From an uncultured Agathobaculum sp. (GTDB lineage Bacteria > Bacillota > Clostridia > Oscillospirales > Butyricicoccaceae), in the NCBI RefSeq assembly GCF_944384765.1, contig NZ_CALWUM010000011.1, positions 1 to 59,498 of the forward strand: a stretch of DNA of 59,498 nt, given 5' to 3'. The position numbers were made by a program, and so were the translations under genes. Shown here one piece after another: positions 8,201 through 16,123 of the stretch; within the stretch, counting starts at the first letter, position 1, and each line of letters begins with the position of its first letter. Below the pieces are notes generated by a model. That model made no database searches, was not told the DNA's origin, and worked only from the letters and a program-made list of their open reading frames with translations.

Positions 8201-8731
8201 GGCCACATGATGAGCGTGGGCTATGACCTGTACCTCAAGCTGCTTGAGGAGGCTGTGCAGGAGGAGAAGGGCGAGACACCCAAGCCGCGCGTGGATTGCG
8301 CGGCCGAGCTGCTGCTGTCTGCCAACCTGCCCTCCGGCTATGTGGCGGACGCGGGGCAGCGCGTGGATCTGTACCGCCGCATCGCGCTTATCCGCACCGA
8401 GGAGCAGAAAAGCGATATGCTTGACGAGCTGATCGACCGCTACGGCGAGCCGCCCGCGGAGGCGGTGGCGCTGCTCGACATCGCGCTGCTGCGCAGCCGC
8501 GCGAGCGAGCAGGGCATCAGCGAGATCCGGCAGAAGGACGGTCGCCTGCTGCTCACCTTTGCAGAGACCGACTTTGTGCGCCTGTCCGCCCTGTGCGGGG
8601 ATGATGCGTTCCGCGGCCGCCTGCTGCTCAACGCCGGCTCGACGCCTTATCTGTCCCTGCGCCTGAACAAGGGTGAAAAGCCGCTTGAGATGGCGGAAAC
8701 GCTCGTGGACAAATACGCCGCCACGGCGTAA
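5273..8731 (+). CDS. mfd: Transcription-repair coupling factor Mfd
   Basis: 1152 residues, normal length. Mfd displaces RNA polymerase stalled at DNA lesions and recruits UvrA. The N-terminal UvrB-like region occupies about 1-350. The RNA-polymerase-interaction domain (CarD-like) begins near 487 with LTPGDLVVHEHHGIGRF. The SF2 motor has Walker A GDVGFGKT at about 640, the DEEQ box at about 741 followed by RFGV, the SATPIPRTL motif and QIRGRVGR. The C-terminal TRCF domain (about 1010-1110) follows. The ATG is preceded by AGCAGGTGACCT, a modest ribosome site. No promoter is obvious between the nifU terminator and the start. Confidence 0.97.
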   Translation: MTEITKSITYLKEYKELKEALAQGRSPVLAVGLSAIHKAHLAAALGLDTGRPVFVLTDDDSAAARFSADLQGFAERQVLQLPARDLVMVDVVGVSRGYEQKRLAVLDALGGARFAVASVQAAAQRTLPPAALAEAVVTVAAGEQAPLDDLTRRLTRAGYERCAQVEGTGQFSVRGGILDVFPPQAEHPYRVEFWDDEVDSIATFDVGSQRRLEQVDAVRCLPCMETLPHLAPGGVSGLAGAVRGTLSTRRKKHAALAENIERDAERLEQTGSLPAADKYLPLVYPEMTTAFDYLPENAIVLIEDTPRLRDALRDFNGRIGDDVTALLERGEMPPGLDGYALDFAGLSRLPRTILRLDTFLNNVPELAPQHLENFIANQMNAYGGNMDMAAADIRSYTEQGRAVAVVCGSALRCRNMCDALTDAGLKAQVSDLLPRGGQVNVLEGTLSAGFEYPDLGLVVITEGQVMARRKKVPPKKSNRDRVKSFTDLTPGDLVVHEHHGIGRFVGMERMTVDGAERDFIKIAFAGTDFLYVPATSLDLISKYIGGGEPERVRLNKLGGADWARSKARAKAAAKELAEGLIKLYAERAKIKGYAFPPDDAWQREFEDAFPYEETEDQLRCIAEIKADMESDRPMDRLLCGDVGFGKTEVALRAVMKCVLAGKQAAILVPTTVLARQHYLTALQRFQGHPVTIELLTRYKTGSEQSKLLKKLEAGSVDIVIGTHKLFNKKIKFKDLGLLVIDEEQRFGVSHKETLKEMSKTVDVLTLSATPIPRTLNMALSGIRDMSSIEEPPLDRHPVQTFVLEQNDGVLLDAIRRELSRGGQVYYLHNRVDSIDRCAAGLQQRLPDARIGIVHGKMALREINAVMNAMAEGEIDILVCTTIIETGIDIPNANTLIIEDADNMGLAQLHQIRGRVGRSSRHAFAYLCYRRGKALSEVAQKRLSAIREFAAFGSGFKIAMRDLEIRGAGNVLGPEQSGHMMSVGYDLYLKLLEEAVQEEKGETPKPRVDCAAELLLSANLPSGYVADAGQRVDLYRRIALIRTEEQKSDMLDELIDRYGEPPAEAVALLDIALLRSRASEQGISEIRQKDGRLLLTFAETDFVRLSALCGDDAFRGRLLLNAGSTPYLSLRLNKGEKPLEMAETLVDKYAATA

Positions 8732-8752
8732 AACACATCCAGCGCGCAGACC

Positions 8753-8781
8753 TTGACTTTTTTGCACAGGATTGCTATACT
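8753..8781 (+). promoter_or_regulatory. Promoter of the cysS transcript
   Basis: TTGACT (8753-8758), 17 bases, TATACT (8776-8781). Transcription would start near 8788, at the beginning of the T-box leader. Confidence 0.8.
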
Positions 8782-8794
8782 AAAGGCAAATTAA

Positions 8795-9023
8795 AATCGC
8801 AATTTATGCGATGACGCGGGAAGAGTAACCGGCTTCCGGCGCGCCCGAGAGAGAGGCCCCTTTGGCTGCAAGGGCCTTGCGCGTCGCGCGGTGAAGTGCG
8901 CCCGCTGAGCATCGGGGTCAAACGCCCCGCGGGATGCGCCCGTTACCGCGCGCTCGAGTGACAAACAAGAGTGGAACCGCGACGCAAAGCCGCCTCTTTT
9001 AGGGTAGAAGAGGCGGCTTTTTT
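8795..9023 (+). promoter_or_regulatory. T-box leader, cysteine-specific (specifier TGC)
   Basis: The leader has the hallmarks of a T-box riboswitch that senses uncharged tRNA. The base of stem I pairs GCGGG (about 8816-8820) with CCCGC (8901-8905). An AGTA S-turn lies on the 5' side (GAAGAGTAA). Opposite it, in the specifier loop GTGAAGTGCG, TGC at 8897-8899 followed by a purine reads cysteine. The T-box sequence AGAGTGGAACCGCG is at 8968-8981 and supplies the bulge that pairs with the tRNA CCA end. A terminator follows. The cysteine specifier agrees with cysS downstream. Uncharged tRNA-Cys should stabilise the antiterminator and turn on the operon. Confidence 0.9.
8987..9023 (+). terminator. 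T-box-controlled terminator
   Basis: 12-bp stem AAGCCGCCTCTT (8987-8998) with its complement (9008-9019), then T6. Its 5' side competes with the antiterminator formed by the T-box sequence. Confidence 0.85.
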
Positions 9024-9039
9024 GGATGGAGGTATCAAA

Positions 9040-9363
9040 ATGTGGGAGGATATTCTGCTTGCGGTGGGCGATGTGGTGCTCGACTTTTGGCCCGGCCGCA
9101 ACGAGCCTGAAGATTTCTTTTTCGCGGACGTACTGGAAGTGCGGGAGAAAACCCGCTTTCCCGGCAAGAAGCAGAGATGGGTGCGTCTGCGGCCGCTGAC
9201 CCATCAGGCGGAAGGCTGGTATGCCTGCAAGCGCCGGCAGCTGCCGTGGCTGACGACGGGGCGGCGCGTATTCGCCGCCGTGCGGCAAAACAAACTGCTC
9301 CGCGTGTCCGACATGCCGGACAAAAAATTGGGAAACAAATCCGAAAAGGAGACTGAATTATGA
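9040..9363 (+). CDS. Uncharacterised 107-residue protein in the Cys T-box operon
   Basis: The ATG at 9040 is chosen because GGAGG lies 7 bases upstream and directly after the T-box terminator. The frame is open back to 8971, but that part is leader RNA. The product is rich in Trp, Arg and Lys (DFWPGRNEPEDFFF, RFPGKKQRWVRLRP, GWYACKRRQLPW) with no signal peptide or membrane segment. No family is recognised. It contains only one cysteine. The stop overlaps the cysS start (ATGA at 9360-9363), so the two are translationally coupled and both respond to cysteine starvation. A role with tRNA-Cys, CysS or cysteine supply is inference from position only. Confidence 0.65.
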   Translation: MWEDILLAVGDVVLDFWPGRNEPEDFFFADVLEVREKTRFPGKKQRWVRLRPLTHQAEGWYACKRRQLPWLTTGRRVFAAVRQNKLLRVSDMPDKKLGNKSEKETEL

Positions 9364-10778
9364 AACTGTATAACACCCTGACCCGCCAGAAGGGGGAGTT
9401 CGTCCCGATCACCCCGGGCGAGGTCAAAATGTATTCCTGCGGTCCGACCGTGTATAACTATTTCCACGTCGGCAATGCGCGTCCGTTCATCGTGTTCGAC
9501 CTGCTGCGCCGCTATTTTGAGTACCGCGGCTACAAGGTGACCTTTGTGCAGAACTTCACCGACATCGACGACAAGGTCATCAATAAGGCCAACGAGGAAG
9601 GCGTGACCTATGACGTGATCGCTGATCGGTATATCAAGGAGTATTTCGTCGACGCAGAGGGGCTGGGCATCACCCCGGCGACCGTGCATCCTCGCGCAAC
9701 CGAGACCATGGACGCGATCATCGACATCGTGCAGAAGCTGCTCGATAACGGCCATGCCTACCTTGCGCCGAACGGCGACGTGTATTTCCGCACTAAATCC
9801 GACCCGGATTACGGCAAGCTGTGCCACCAGCCGATGGAAGAGCTGCAGGCCGGCGCGCGCATTTCGGTCGGCGAGCAGAAGGAGGACCCGATGGACTTTG
9901 CGGTCTGGAAGGCTGCCAAGCCCGGCGAGCCCGCGTGGGATACGCCGTGGGGGTCCAGGGGCCGTCCGGGCTGGCACATCGAGTGTTCGGCCATGGTCAA
10001 CAAGTACCTCGGCCCGACCATCGACATCCACTCCGGCGGCCTTGACCTGATCTTCCCGCACCACGAGAACGAGATCGCCCAGTCCGAGTGCGCCAACGGC
10101 TGCACCTTTGCGCACTACTGGCTGCACAACGGCTTTTTGACCATCGACAACGAGAAGATGAGCAAATCCAAGGGCAACTTCTTCATGGTGCGCGACGCAG
10201 CAAAGGAGTTCGGCTATGAGACTATCCGCATGTTCATGCTGTCCGCGCACTACCGCACCCCGCTCAACTACTCGGCGGAAAGCCTGGAGATGAACAAAGC
10301 GTCTCTCGCCCGCCTGTACGAGGCGCGGAACAACATGGAGTTCCGCATCAGCAAGGCTGAGGGCGACGCGATGACCGCGGAGGAGACCGCCAAGATGGAA
10401 GCCCTCGCGGCATACAAGCAGAAGTTCATCGACGCGATGGACGACGACCTCAACACGGCGGACGCGCTCAGCGCGATCTTTGAGCTGACGCGCGAGATCA
10501 ACGCCTATATGGGCGCGCATCAGGACGCGACAAAGGCCTTCCTGACCGCGGCGCACGCGCTGTTCATGGAGCTGACCGGCGTGCTCAACATCGTGCAGAA
10601 GCACGAGGACGCCGCTGCCGACCCGGACGCGGAAAAGATCGAGGCGCTGATCGCCCAGCGCGCAGCCGCCAAGAAGGAAAAGAACTTCGCCGAGGCTGAC
10701 CGCATCCGCGACGAGCTCGCCGCGATGGGTGTCACGATCAAGGACACCCGCCAGGGCACCCAGTGGAGCCGCGCATAA
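9360..10778 (+). CDS. cysS: Cysteinyl-tRNA synthetase
   Basis: 472 residues, usual length for class Ia CysRS, which charges tRNA-Cys in the cytosol. The zinc ligand C27 (YSCGPTVYN) and the HIGH-like HVGN at 36-39 are present. HIECSAM and HHENEIAQSE supply further zinc ligands, and KMSKS is at 266-270. The C-terminal DALR-like and tail helices are complete. It follows an unknown gene with a 4-base overlap under a cysteine T-box. Confidence 0.97.
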   Translation: MKLYNTLTRQKGEFVPITPGEVKMYSCGPTVYNYFHVGNARPFIVFDLLRRYFEYRGYKVTFVQNFTDIDDKVINKANEEGVTYDVIADRYIKEYFVDAEGLGITPATVHPRATETMDAIIDIVQKLLDNGHAYLAPNGDVYFRTKSDPDYGKLCHQPMEELQAGARISVGEQKEDPMDFAVWKAAKPGEPAWDTPWGSRGRPGWHIECSAMVNKYLGPTIDIHSGGLDLIFPHHENEIAQSECANGCTFAHYWLHNGFLTIDNEKMSKSKGNFFMVRDAAKEFGYETIRMFMLSAHYRTPLNYSAESLEMNKASLARLYEARNNMEFRISKAEGDAMTAEETAKMEALAAYKQKFIDAMDDDLNTADALSAIFELTREINAYMGAHQDATKAFLTAAHALFMELTGVLNIVQKHEDAAADPDAEKIEALIAQRAAAKKEKNFAEADRIRDELAAMGVTIKDTRQGTQWSRA

Positions 10779-10791
10779 ATTCCGGTAAACC

Positions 10792-10832
10792 AAAACGTCC
10801 CCGCAGGAATTTCTCCTGCAGGGACGTTTTTT
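10792..10832. terminator. Bidirectional terminator between cysS and the M16 peptidase gene
   Basis: Long stem AAAACGTCCC...GCAGGA with its complement (one mismatch) and T6. It serves cysS from the left and the M16/LCP/pyk transcript from the right. Confidence 0.8.
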
Positions 10833-12102
10833 ATGCGTTTTGTGCGGATTGCAGCAGTTTGCGGTAATGGTCCTCGTGGACGGGCTGGCCAACCACCGAG
10901 AGCGACGCCTGTGAAAAGTCGAACACGCGGCGCGCCAGGTTGAGGATGTCCTCCGCCGTGACCTTGTCATAGGCCGCGAGCACATCCTCGATGGGCGGCA
11001 CCTCGCCGCGCAGCAGTTCGCTGCGGCCGATGGTCATCATGCGTGTGCCCGTGCTTTCCAGCCCCATGAGCAGGGTGGTTTTGACCTGCTCACGGCAGCG
11101 GGACAGCTCGTCCGGCGCCGGGCCGTCCTCGCAGAACGCGCGCAGCTCGTGCACGATCAGCTCGAGCGCGCGGCGCTCGGTATCCGCGCCCAGACCAGTG
11201 TAGATGGACAGCAGGCCGGTATCCAGATGCGGCGTGGTGAAGGTATAGACCGAGTAGCACAGACCGTTCTGCTCGCGCACGCTCTGGAACAGGCGGGAGG
11301 ACATACCGCCGCCCAAAATCGAGCTGAGCAGGTTCATCGCAAAGCGGTCGTCCGAGAGCAGGGACACGCCCGGGAAGGACAGGCACAGGTGGTTCTGCTC
11401 GATGTCCTTTTCGCGCAGCACCATGCTCGGGTGGTAGACCGCGGGCGTGATCTCGTTGCGGCCCTCGCCCTCCATCTGCGAGAACAGGTCCGCGATGTAA
11501 GCCAGGTCATCGTCCGTAAAGCTGCCGGACACAGCTACGACCGTGTCCTTGGGCCGGTAATAGCGGTGCATGTAATCGTGCATGGCCTCGGAGTTGATGG
11601 TTTGCAGGGTTTCGGCTGTGCCCAGTATCGGGCGGCCGAGCGACGAGCCTTCGTAGCACTTTTCAAACAGCTTGTCGATCGCCACGTCCTCAGGGGAGTC
11701 CTCGTACATGTCGATCTCCTCGAGCACAACGCCGCGCTCGAGCGCAATGTCCTCGGGCGCAAAGCGCGAGTGCATAAACATATCCGCCAGGATGGACACG
11801 CCGGTTTGCAGGCGCTTGTCCAGCACCTTCATATAATAGCAGGTGCACTCCTTGTCGGTGAAAGCGTTGGCCTGTCCGCCCAGCGCATCGATCGCGATTG
11901 CGATGTGCTGCGCGGTGCGCTTTTCCGTGCCTTTGAAGATCATGTGCTCGATAAAGTGCGAAATGCCGCCGAGCGCCGCAGGCTCGTACCGGCTGCCGTT
12001 GCCGACCCAGATGCCAACCGATGCGGTGCGCACATTGTCCAGCTTCTCCGCAATCAGGCGCACGCCGTTGGGGAGAACACGTTTTTCATACATACTGCTC
12101 AT
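10831..12102 (-). CDS. M16 family zinc metallopeptidase (processing-peptidase-like)
   Basis: 423 residues from the ATG at 12102 (GAGAGG upstream). A longer open frame adds 19 residues that look non-coding. The inverted zinc motif HFIEH is at 49-53 with the distal ligand E129 in LEEIDMYED, 76 residues after the second His as in the family. The C-terminal half has the GGGMSSRLFQSVREQNGLCYSV signature of M16 partners. Homologs in Firmicutes (YmxG-like) degrade or process small peptides in the cytosol; the substrate is unknown. It is the last gene after pyk and the LCP gene. Confidence 0.88.
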   Translation of the reverse strand: MSSMYEKRVLPNGVRLIAEKLDNVRTASVGIWVGNGSRYEPAALGGISHFIEHMIFKGTEKRTAQHIAIAIDALGGQANAFTDKECTCYYMKVLDKRLQTGVSILADMFMHSRFAPEDIALERGVVLEEIDMYEDSPEDVAIDKLFEKCYEGSSLGRPILGTAETLQTINSEAMHDYMHRYYRPKDTVVAVSGSFTDDDLAYIADLFSQMEGEGRNEITPAVYHPSMVLREKDIEQNHLCLSFPGVSLLSDDRFAMNLLSSILGGGMSSRLFQSVREQNGLCYSVYTFTTPHLDTGLLSIYTGLGADTERRALELIVHELRAFCEDGPAPDELSRCREQVKTTLLMGLESTGTRMMTIGRSELLRGEVPPIEDVLAAYDKVTAEDILNLARRVFDFSQASLSVVGQPVHEDHYRKLLQSAQNA

Positions 12103-12133
12103 ACTGCTGCCAGCCTCTCTTCCGTATGGGGAA

Positions 12134-12156
12134 GGGGGTATGGAACCCATACCCCC
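12134..12156 (-). terminator. Hairpin between the LCP and M16 genes
   Basis: GGGGGTATGG (12134-12143) and CCATACCCCC (12147-12156) form a perfect 10-bp stem with a 3-base loop but no T-tract. It may be an RNA stability or processing hairpin rather than a terminator. Confidence 0.35.
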
Positions 12157-12183
12157 CAATCCAGTGTTCTGTTTGCTTCATAC

Positions 12184-13413
12184 TTAATAATAGACCCGGG
12201 TGCCGCTGTCGTCCAGATAATACCGGTCGCCGTCCGAATCGTAATAATCGCCGGTTTCCGGATCGTACCAGCCGCCTTCCTCGGCAAGCGAAGCGGGATC
12301 ATCCGTGCTGCTGGAGGAAGAGCCGGTATCGTCCGAAGTCATCGGGGCGGTGGGCGGTTCGTCGAAATCGACGCCGCCAAGCGGCTCGTTTGCATCGGCC
12401 GGCTGCGTGGTGGTAGACGAACTGCTGCCGTCCGATGTGTCGGAAGCTGTTTCGCCCGGAAAGACATCGTCGTAAATGTACGCGCGGATGTGCTCCGCAG
12501 CGACATCCAGATCGTATTCAATATAGGTATTGGAGGGACCGGAGTAGTACCATTCGCCGTCCAGTGGGACGCGCGCGTGCTCGAGTTCGGGCACGCCGTG
12601 CTGCAGCGCGCCGACGATCAGCGGCGCGATCTCGGTTGCAGAAAGCGAGGTGGTCACATAGGGCATGAGCTTTTGCATCAGGCCGATCAGCTGGCTGGCG
12701 CTCAGGCTCTGCACCTTGGTGAACATGGCCTGCATCACGACGCCCTGACGCTCCACACGCGCCCAGTCGTCGCCCGTGTTGCCCTTGCGGATGCGGCCAT
12801 AGCACAGCGCCTGTACGCCGTCGAGCGTTTGCAGGCCGGTGCTTTCCACGCTTTGGAAGGTCTGCCCCTGCTCGATCCCGTAATCGCGGATGACGCGGTT
12901 GAGCTCGGTGAGCTCCTCCTGCGTTTCCACGTTAATCTCCACGCCCTCCAGCGCGTCGATGATCTCGACCAGCTGCTCAAAATTGACCGCGACATACTCG
13001 GTGATATCCGTGCCGAAGTTTTCATTGAGCGTGCGGATGGCAAGGCTCGGCCCGCCGTGCCAGTAGGCGGCGTTGATTTTGTCCATGCCGTAGCCGTCGA
13101 TCGCGACGAGCGAGTCGCGCATCAGGCTGATCATTTTGATCTTGCCGCGGGTGTTGTCAACCGAGACGATCATGATGCAGTCCGAATGGCTCTGGGTGTC
13201 GCCCTCGCGGGTGTCCAGACCGAACAGCGCGATATTCGTGATGTTTTCGTCCGCCTTGATGCCTGCGGCCAGATCCTCTTCCTGCAGTGTGGAATCGTAA
13301 TTGTAGCCGAGGAAGGTGCGGTAGACATACAGGCCGGCACAGAATATGGCGGAAAGGACCACCAGAACAGCCAGAATGCGGACCAGCCTGCGCTGGATGC
13401 GTTTGAGAGACAT
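12184..13413 (-). CDS. LytR-CpsA-Psr (LCP) family protein
   Basis: 409 residues. A short cytosolic N-terminus is followed by one membrane helix (about 12-32, RILAVLVVLSAIFCAGLYVY). The extracellular LCP domain is about 60-260, with FGLDTREG, HSDCIMIVSVD, SLMRDSLV, NAAYWHGG and RIRKGNTGDDWARVERQ, the Arg/Asp residues that bind polyprenyl-pyrophosphate substrates. LCP enzymes attach teichoic acids or other anionic glycopolymers to peptidoglycan. The last 90 residues are a low-complexity Ser/Thr/Asp tail ending in alternating Tyr/Asp (YDPETGDYYDSDGD). It starts 4 bases after the pyk stop, so it is co-transcribed with pyk. Confidence 0.9.
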   Translation of the reverse strand: MSLKRIQRRLVRILAVLVVLSAIFCAGLYVYRTFLGYNYDSTLQEEDLAAGIKADENITNIALFGLDTREGDTQSHSDCIMIVSVDNTRGKIKMISLMRDSLVAIDGYGMDKINAAYWHGGPSLAIRTLNENFGTDITEYVAVNFEQLVEIIDALEGVEINVETQEELTELNRVIRDYGIEQGQTFQSVESTGLQTLDGVQALCYGRIRKGNTGDDWARVERQGVVMQAMFTKVQSLSASQLIGLMQKLMPYVTTSLSATEIAPLIVGALQHGVPELEHARVPLDGEWYYSGPSNTYIEYDLDVAAEHIRAYIYDDVFPGETASDTSDGSSSSTTTQPADANEPLGGVDFDEPPTAPMTSDDTGSSSSSTDDPASLAEEGGWYDPETGDYYDSDGDRYYLDDSGTRVYY

Positions 13414-13417
13414 AAAA

Positions 13418-14881
13418 TCAGTCCTGATCGAGGTGCGCGAACGAACGCGAGGTCAGCTGGTGTACGCGCAGGGTGTTGGTGTAGTTGACGTGACCGACCG
13501 GCATGCCTGCGGTGATGGTGATGATATCGCCCACGCGCAGGTCGAGCGCCTGGATGGCCGCCTGCTCGGACAGGTCATACAGCTCGGTGCCCGACTTGGG
13601 ATGATGGGATACCAGCACCGGGGTGACGCCCCAGGACATGGTCAGGCGGTTGCAGGTCTTTTCGTTCGGGGTCGCGGCGATGATCGGCGCACCCGGACGG
13701 TAGGTCGATACCGAACGCGCGGTCGAGCCAGCCTCGGTGAAGGCGACGATGCACTTAGCGCCCAGATCCGCCGTGGTCGAGCAGGTCGCGTGCGAGATCG
13801 CAAGCGTCTTGAGGTCGCCGGTGACGTTCATGTTCTGGAACTCCAGACGGGTCGCGCGGCGGCGGTCATAGTGGATGGTGCTCTCGGCGTTGGACGCGAT
13901 GCGGCTCATGGTCTGCACGGTCTCAACCGGATACTTGCCCACCGAGGTCTCGCCGGACAGCATGATCGCGCTGGTGCCGTCGTAAACCGCGTTGGCAACG
14001 TCGGAAACCTCCGCGCGGGTCGGGCGCGGGTTCTTTGCCATGGACTCGAGCATCTGGGTGGCGGTCACCACGCGCTTGCCGCGCGAGATGCAGATCTTGA
14101 TGATGCTCTTCTGGATTTCAGGCAGCGCCTCGAACGGCACTTCCACGCCTAGGTCGCCGCGGGCGACCATGACGCCGTTTGCCTCGTCGAGGATCTCCTG
14201 GATGTTGTTGACGCCTTCCATGTTTTCGATCTTGGCGATGATCTCAACATCCTCCTGGCCATGCTCCTTGAGGATGGCCTTGATGTCGCGCACGTCCTGT
14301 GCCGAGCGGGTGAAGGAAGCGGCGATAAAGTCGATGCCCTGGGTCAGGCCGAACTCGATGTCCGCGCGGTCGCGCTCGGAGACGAACGGCATATTCAGGC
14401 TGATGCCGGGCACGTTGATCGACTTGCGGTTGGACAGCGGGCCGCCGTTGAGCGCCTTGCAGACAATGTCCGTGCCGTCGCGGATCTCGGTGACCTCGAA
14501 AGCAACCAGACCGTCGTCGATCAGGATGCGGGTACCGACCTGCACGTCGTGCGGCAGGCCCTCGTAGGTGATGGAGACGATGTGCTCGTCGCCCTCGACC
14601 TCGCGGGTGGTGAGGATGAACTCCTGACCCTCGACGATCTCGATCTTGCCGTCCTTATAGGTCTTGGTGCGGATCTCCGGGCCTTTGGTGTCCAGCATGA
14701 TGCCAACCGGCATACCAAGCTCGCGGCGCGCGGCCTTGACCGCGTCCATGCGGCCCTTATGCTCTTCGTGCGAGCCGTGGCTGAAGTTGAGACGTGCGAC
14801 GTTCATGCCTGCCTTGATCAGATCGGGCAGGACCGGGTCGGTCGCGGGACCCAGCGTACAAATAATTTTGGTTTTGCGCAT
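13418..14881 (-). CDS. pyk: Pyruvate kinase
   Basis: 487 residues from MRKTKIICTLGPATD at 14881; the open frame upstream lies in the leader. It makes pyruvate and ATP from PEP and ADP at the end of glycolysis. Visible are NFSHGSHEEH (substrate/K site), LDTKGPEIRTK, the active-site IAKIENMEGVNNI, MVARGDLGVEVP and MLESMAKNPRPTRAEVSDVANAV. The C-terminal allosteric domain is present, but the extra PEP-utiliser domain found in Bacillus-type enzymes is not. First gene of a pyk-LCP-M16 operon. Confidence 0.97.
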   Translation of the reverse strand: MRKTKIICTLGPATDPVLPDLIKAGMNVARLNFSHGSHEEHKGRMDAVKAARRELGMPVGIMLDTKGPEIRTKTYKDGKIEIVEGQEFILTTREVEGDEHIVSITYEGLPHDVQVGTRILIDDGLVAFEVTEIRDGTDIVCKALNGGPLSNRKSINVPGISLNMPFVSERDRADIEFGLTQGIDFIAASFTRSAQDVRDIKAILKEHGQEDVEIIAKIENMEGVNNIQEILDEANGVMVARGDLGVEVPFEALPEIQKSIIKICISRGKRVVTATQMLESMAKNPRPTRAEVSDVANAVYDGTSAIMLSGETSVGKYPVETVQTMSRIASNAESTIHYDRRRATRLEFQNMNVTGDLKTLAISHATCSTTADLGAKCIVAFTEAGSTARSVSTYRPGAPIIAATPNEKTCNRLTMSWGVTPVLVSHHPKSGTELYDLSEQAAIQALDLRVGDIITITAGMPVGHVNYTNTLRVHQLTSRSFAHLDQD

Positions 14882-14939
14882 CGAAACATATTCCTCTCTG
14901 CATATCACGATTGACAAATTTGATATGGTTAACAGCAAT

Positions 14940-14968
14940 ATTTTAGCATTTTTTTTATCGTCTTGCAA
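14940..14968 (-). promoter_or_regulatory. Promoter of the pyk operon
   Basis: Minus strand TTGCAA (14968-14963), 17 bases, TAAAAT (14945-14940), about 60 bases before the pyk ATG. Confidence 0.65.
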
Positions 14969-15036
14969 TCATCCGGCAAGGAGCGCCCGGATTTTCATGC
15001 TTTTCGACAAAAAAAAGTGCGTCCCGTGCAAACATC

Positions 15037-15065
15037 TTGTGTTTTCTGATACGGTCTTGTATAAT
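15037..15065 (+). promoter_or_regulatory. Promoter of the nucleotidyltransferase gene
   Basis: TTGTGT (15037-15042), 17 bases, TATAAT (15060-15065). It leaves a leader of about 110 bases before the ATG at 15184. Confidence 0.65.
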
Positions 15066-15183
15066 AATGAAGTATGCCAATCTGGGTATGGAATTAAACA
15101 TGCACAAATGCGGCGGAAAAGGCCGCACGAAATACAAAATGTGGAAAAATTCGCAGCTTGCTGCGCAAAAGGAGACAGAAGCG

Positions 15184-16104
15184 ATGGAAAAGCCGGTATT
15201 GGTGATCATGGCCGCAGGCATGGGTTCGCGCTATGGCGGGCTCAAGCAGATCGACCCGGTCGGTCCGCAGGGGCAGATCATTCTGGATTATTCGGTATAC
15301 GACGCATACCGCGCGGGCTTTGAGCGGGTGGTGTTCATCATCCGGCCCGAACTAGAGCAGGCGTTTGAGGATGCCATCGGCCGCAAGGCGCGCCGCTTTA
15401 TGCAGGTGGATTACGCGTATCAGACGCTCGCGCGTCTGCCCGAAGGGCTGCAGGCGCCCGCGGGCCGCGAAAAGCCGCTTGGCACCGGGCACGCGGTCTG
15501 GTGTGCGAAGGAGCTGACCGCAGGCGCACCGGTCGCGGTGATTAATGCAGATGATTTTTACGGCGCGGACGCGTTCCGTCAGATGTACGATTACCTGTCC
15601 CAGGCGCAGGACGACGATAAATACCGCTACTGCATGGTGGGCTACCGTGTGGAAAACACGCTGACCGAAAATGGCACGGTCTCGCGCGGTGTGTGCACAG
15701 TGGACGAAAACGGCCTGCTGGACAGTATCATCGAGCGCACGGCGATTTCCCGCACGGCGGACGGCCGCATCGTCTATGCGGCGGACGGGGATGTGCCCGC
15801 GGGCGAAATTGCGGCGGGTACGCCGGTTTCGCTCAACCTGTGGGGCTTCACGCCCTCGTTCATGGACACACTGGATCAGGGCCTGCGCCGCTTTTTCGCG
15901 GAAAAGCTGCCCGAAAACCCGATGAAGGCCGAGTATTACCTGCCCTTTGCGGTGGATGAACTGATCCGCGCAGGCCGGGCGACTGCCCGCGTGCTGACCA
16001 CGTCGGCGCGCTGGTTCGGCGTCACCTACCGCGAGGACAAGCCCGCGGTCAGCGCAGCGATCGCGGAAATGACTGCAAACGGGGACTATCCGGAAGATCT
16101 GTAA
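15184..16104 (+). CDS. Sugar-phosphate nucleotidyltransferase family protein
   Basis: 306 residues from the ATG at 15184 with AGGAG 10 bases upstream. The N-terminal fold has the nucleotide-binding loop AAGMGSRYGGLKQ (GxGxR with the lysine) and the metal-binding DDFYG near 120, as in GlmU/RfbA/LicC-type enzymes that join an NTP to a sugar or choline phosphate. There is no left-handed beta-helix acyltransferase domain. Later residues (LWGFTPSFMDTL, EYYLPFAVDELI) match the common clostridial single-domain form. The substrate cannot be read. The next gene starts 19 bases downstream. Confidence 0.8.
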   Translation: MEKPVLVIMAAGMGSRYGGLKQIDPVGPQGQIILDYSVYDAYRAGFERVVFIIRPELEQAFEDAIGRKARRFMQVDYAYQTLARLPEGLQAPAGREKPLGTGHAVWCAKELTAGAPVAVINADDFYGADAFRQMYDYLSQAQDDDKYRYCMVGYRVENTLTENGTVSRGVCTVDENGLLDSIIERTAISRTADGRIVYAADGDVPAGEIAAGTPVSLNLWGFTPSFMDTLDQGLRRFFAEKLPENPMKAEYYLPFAVDELIRAGRATARVLTTSARWFGVTYREDKPAVSAAIAEMTANGDYPEDL

Positions 16105-16123
16105 TCTGTAAAAGGAGAGCAAA

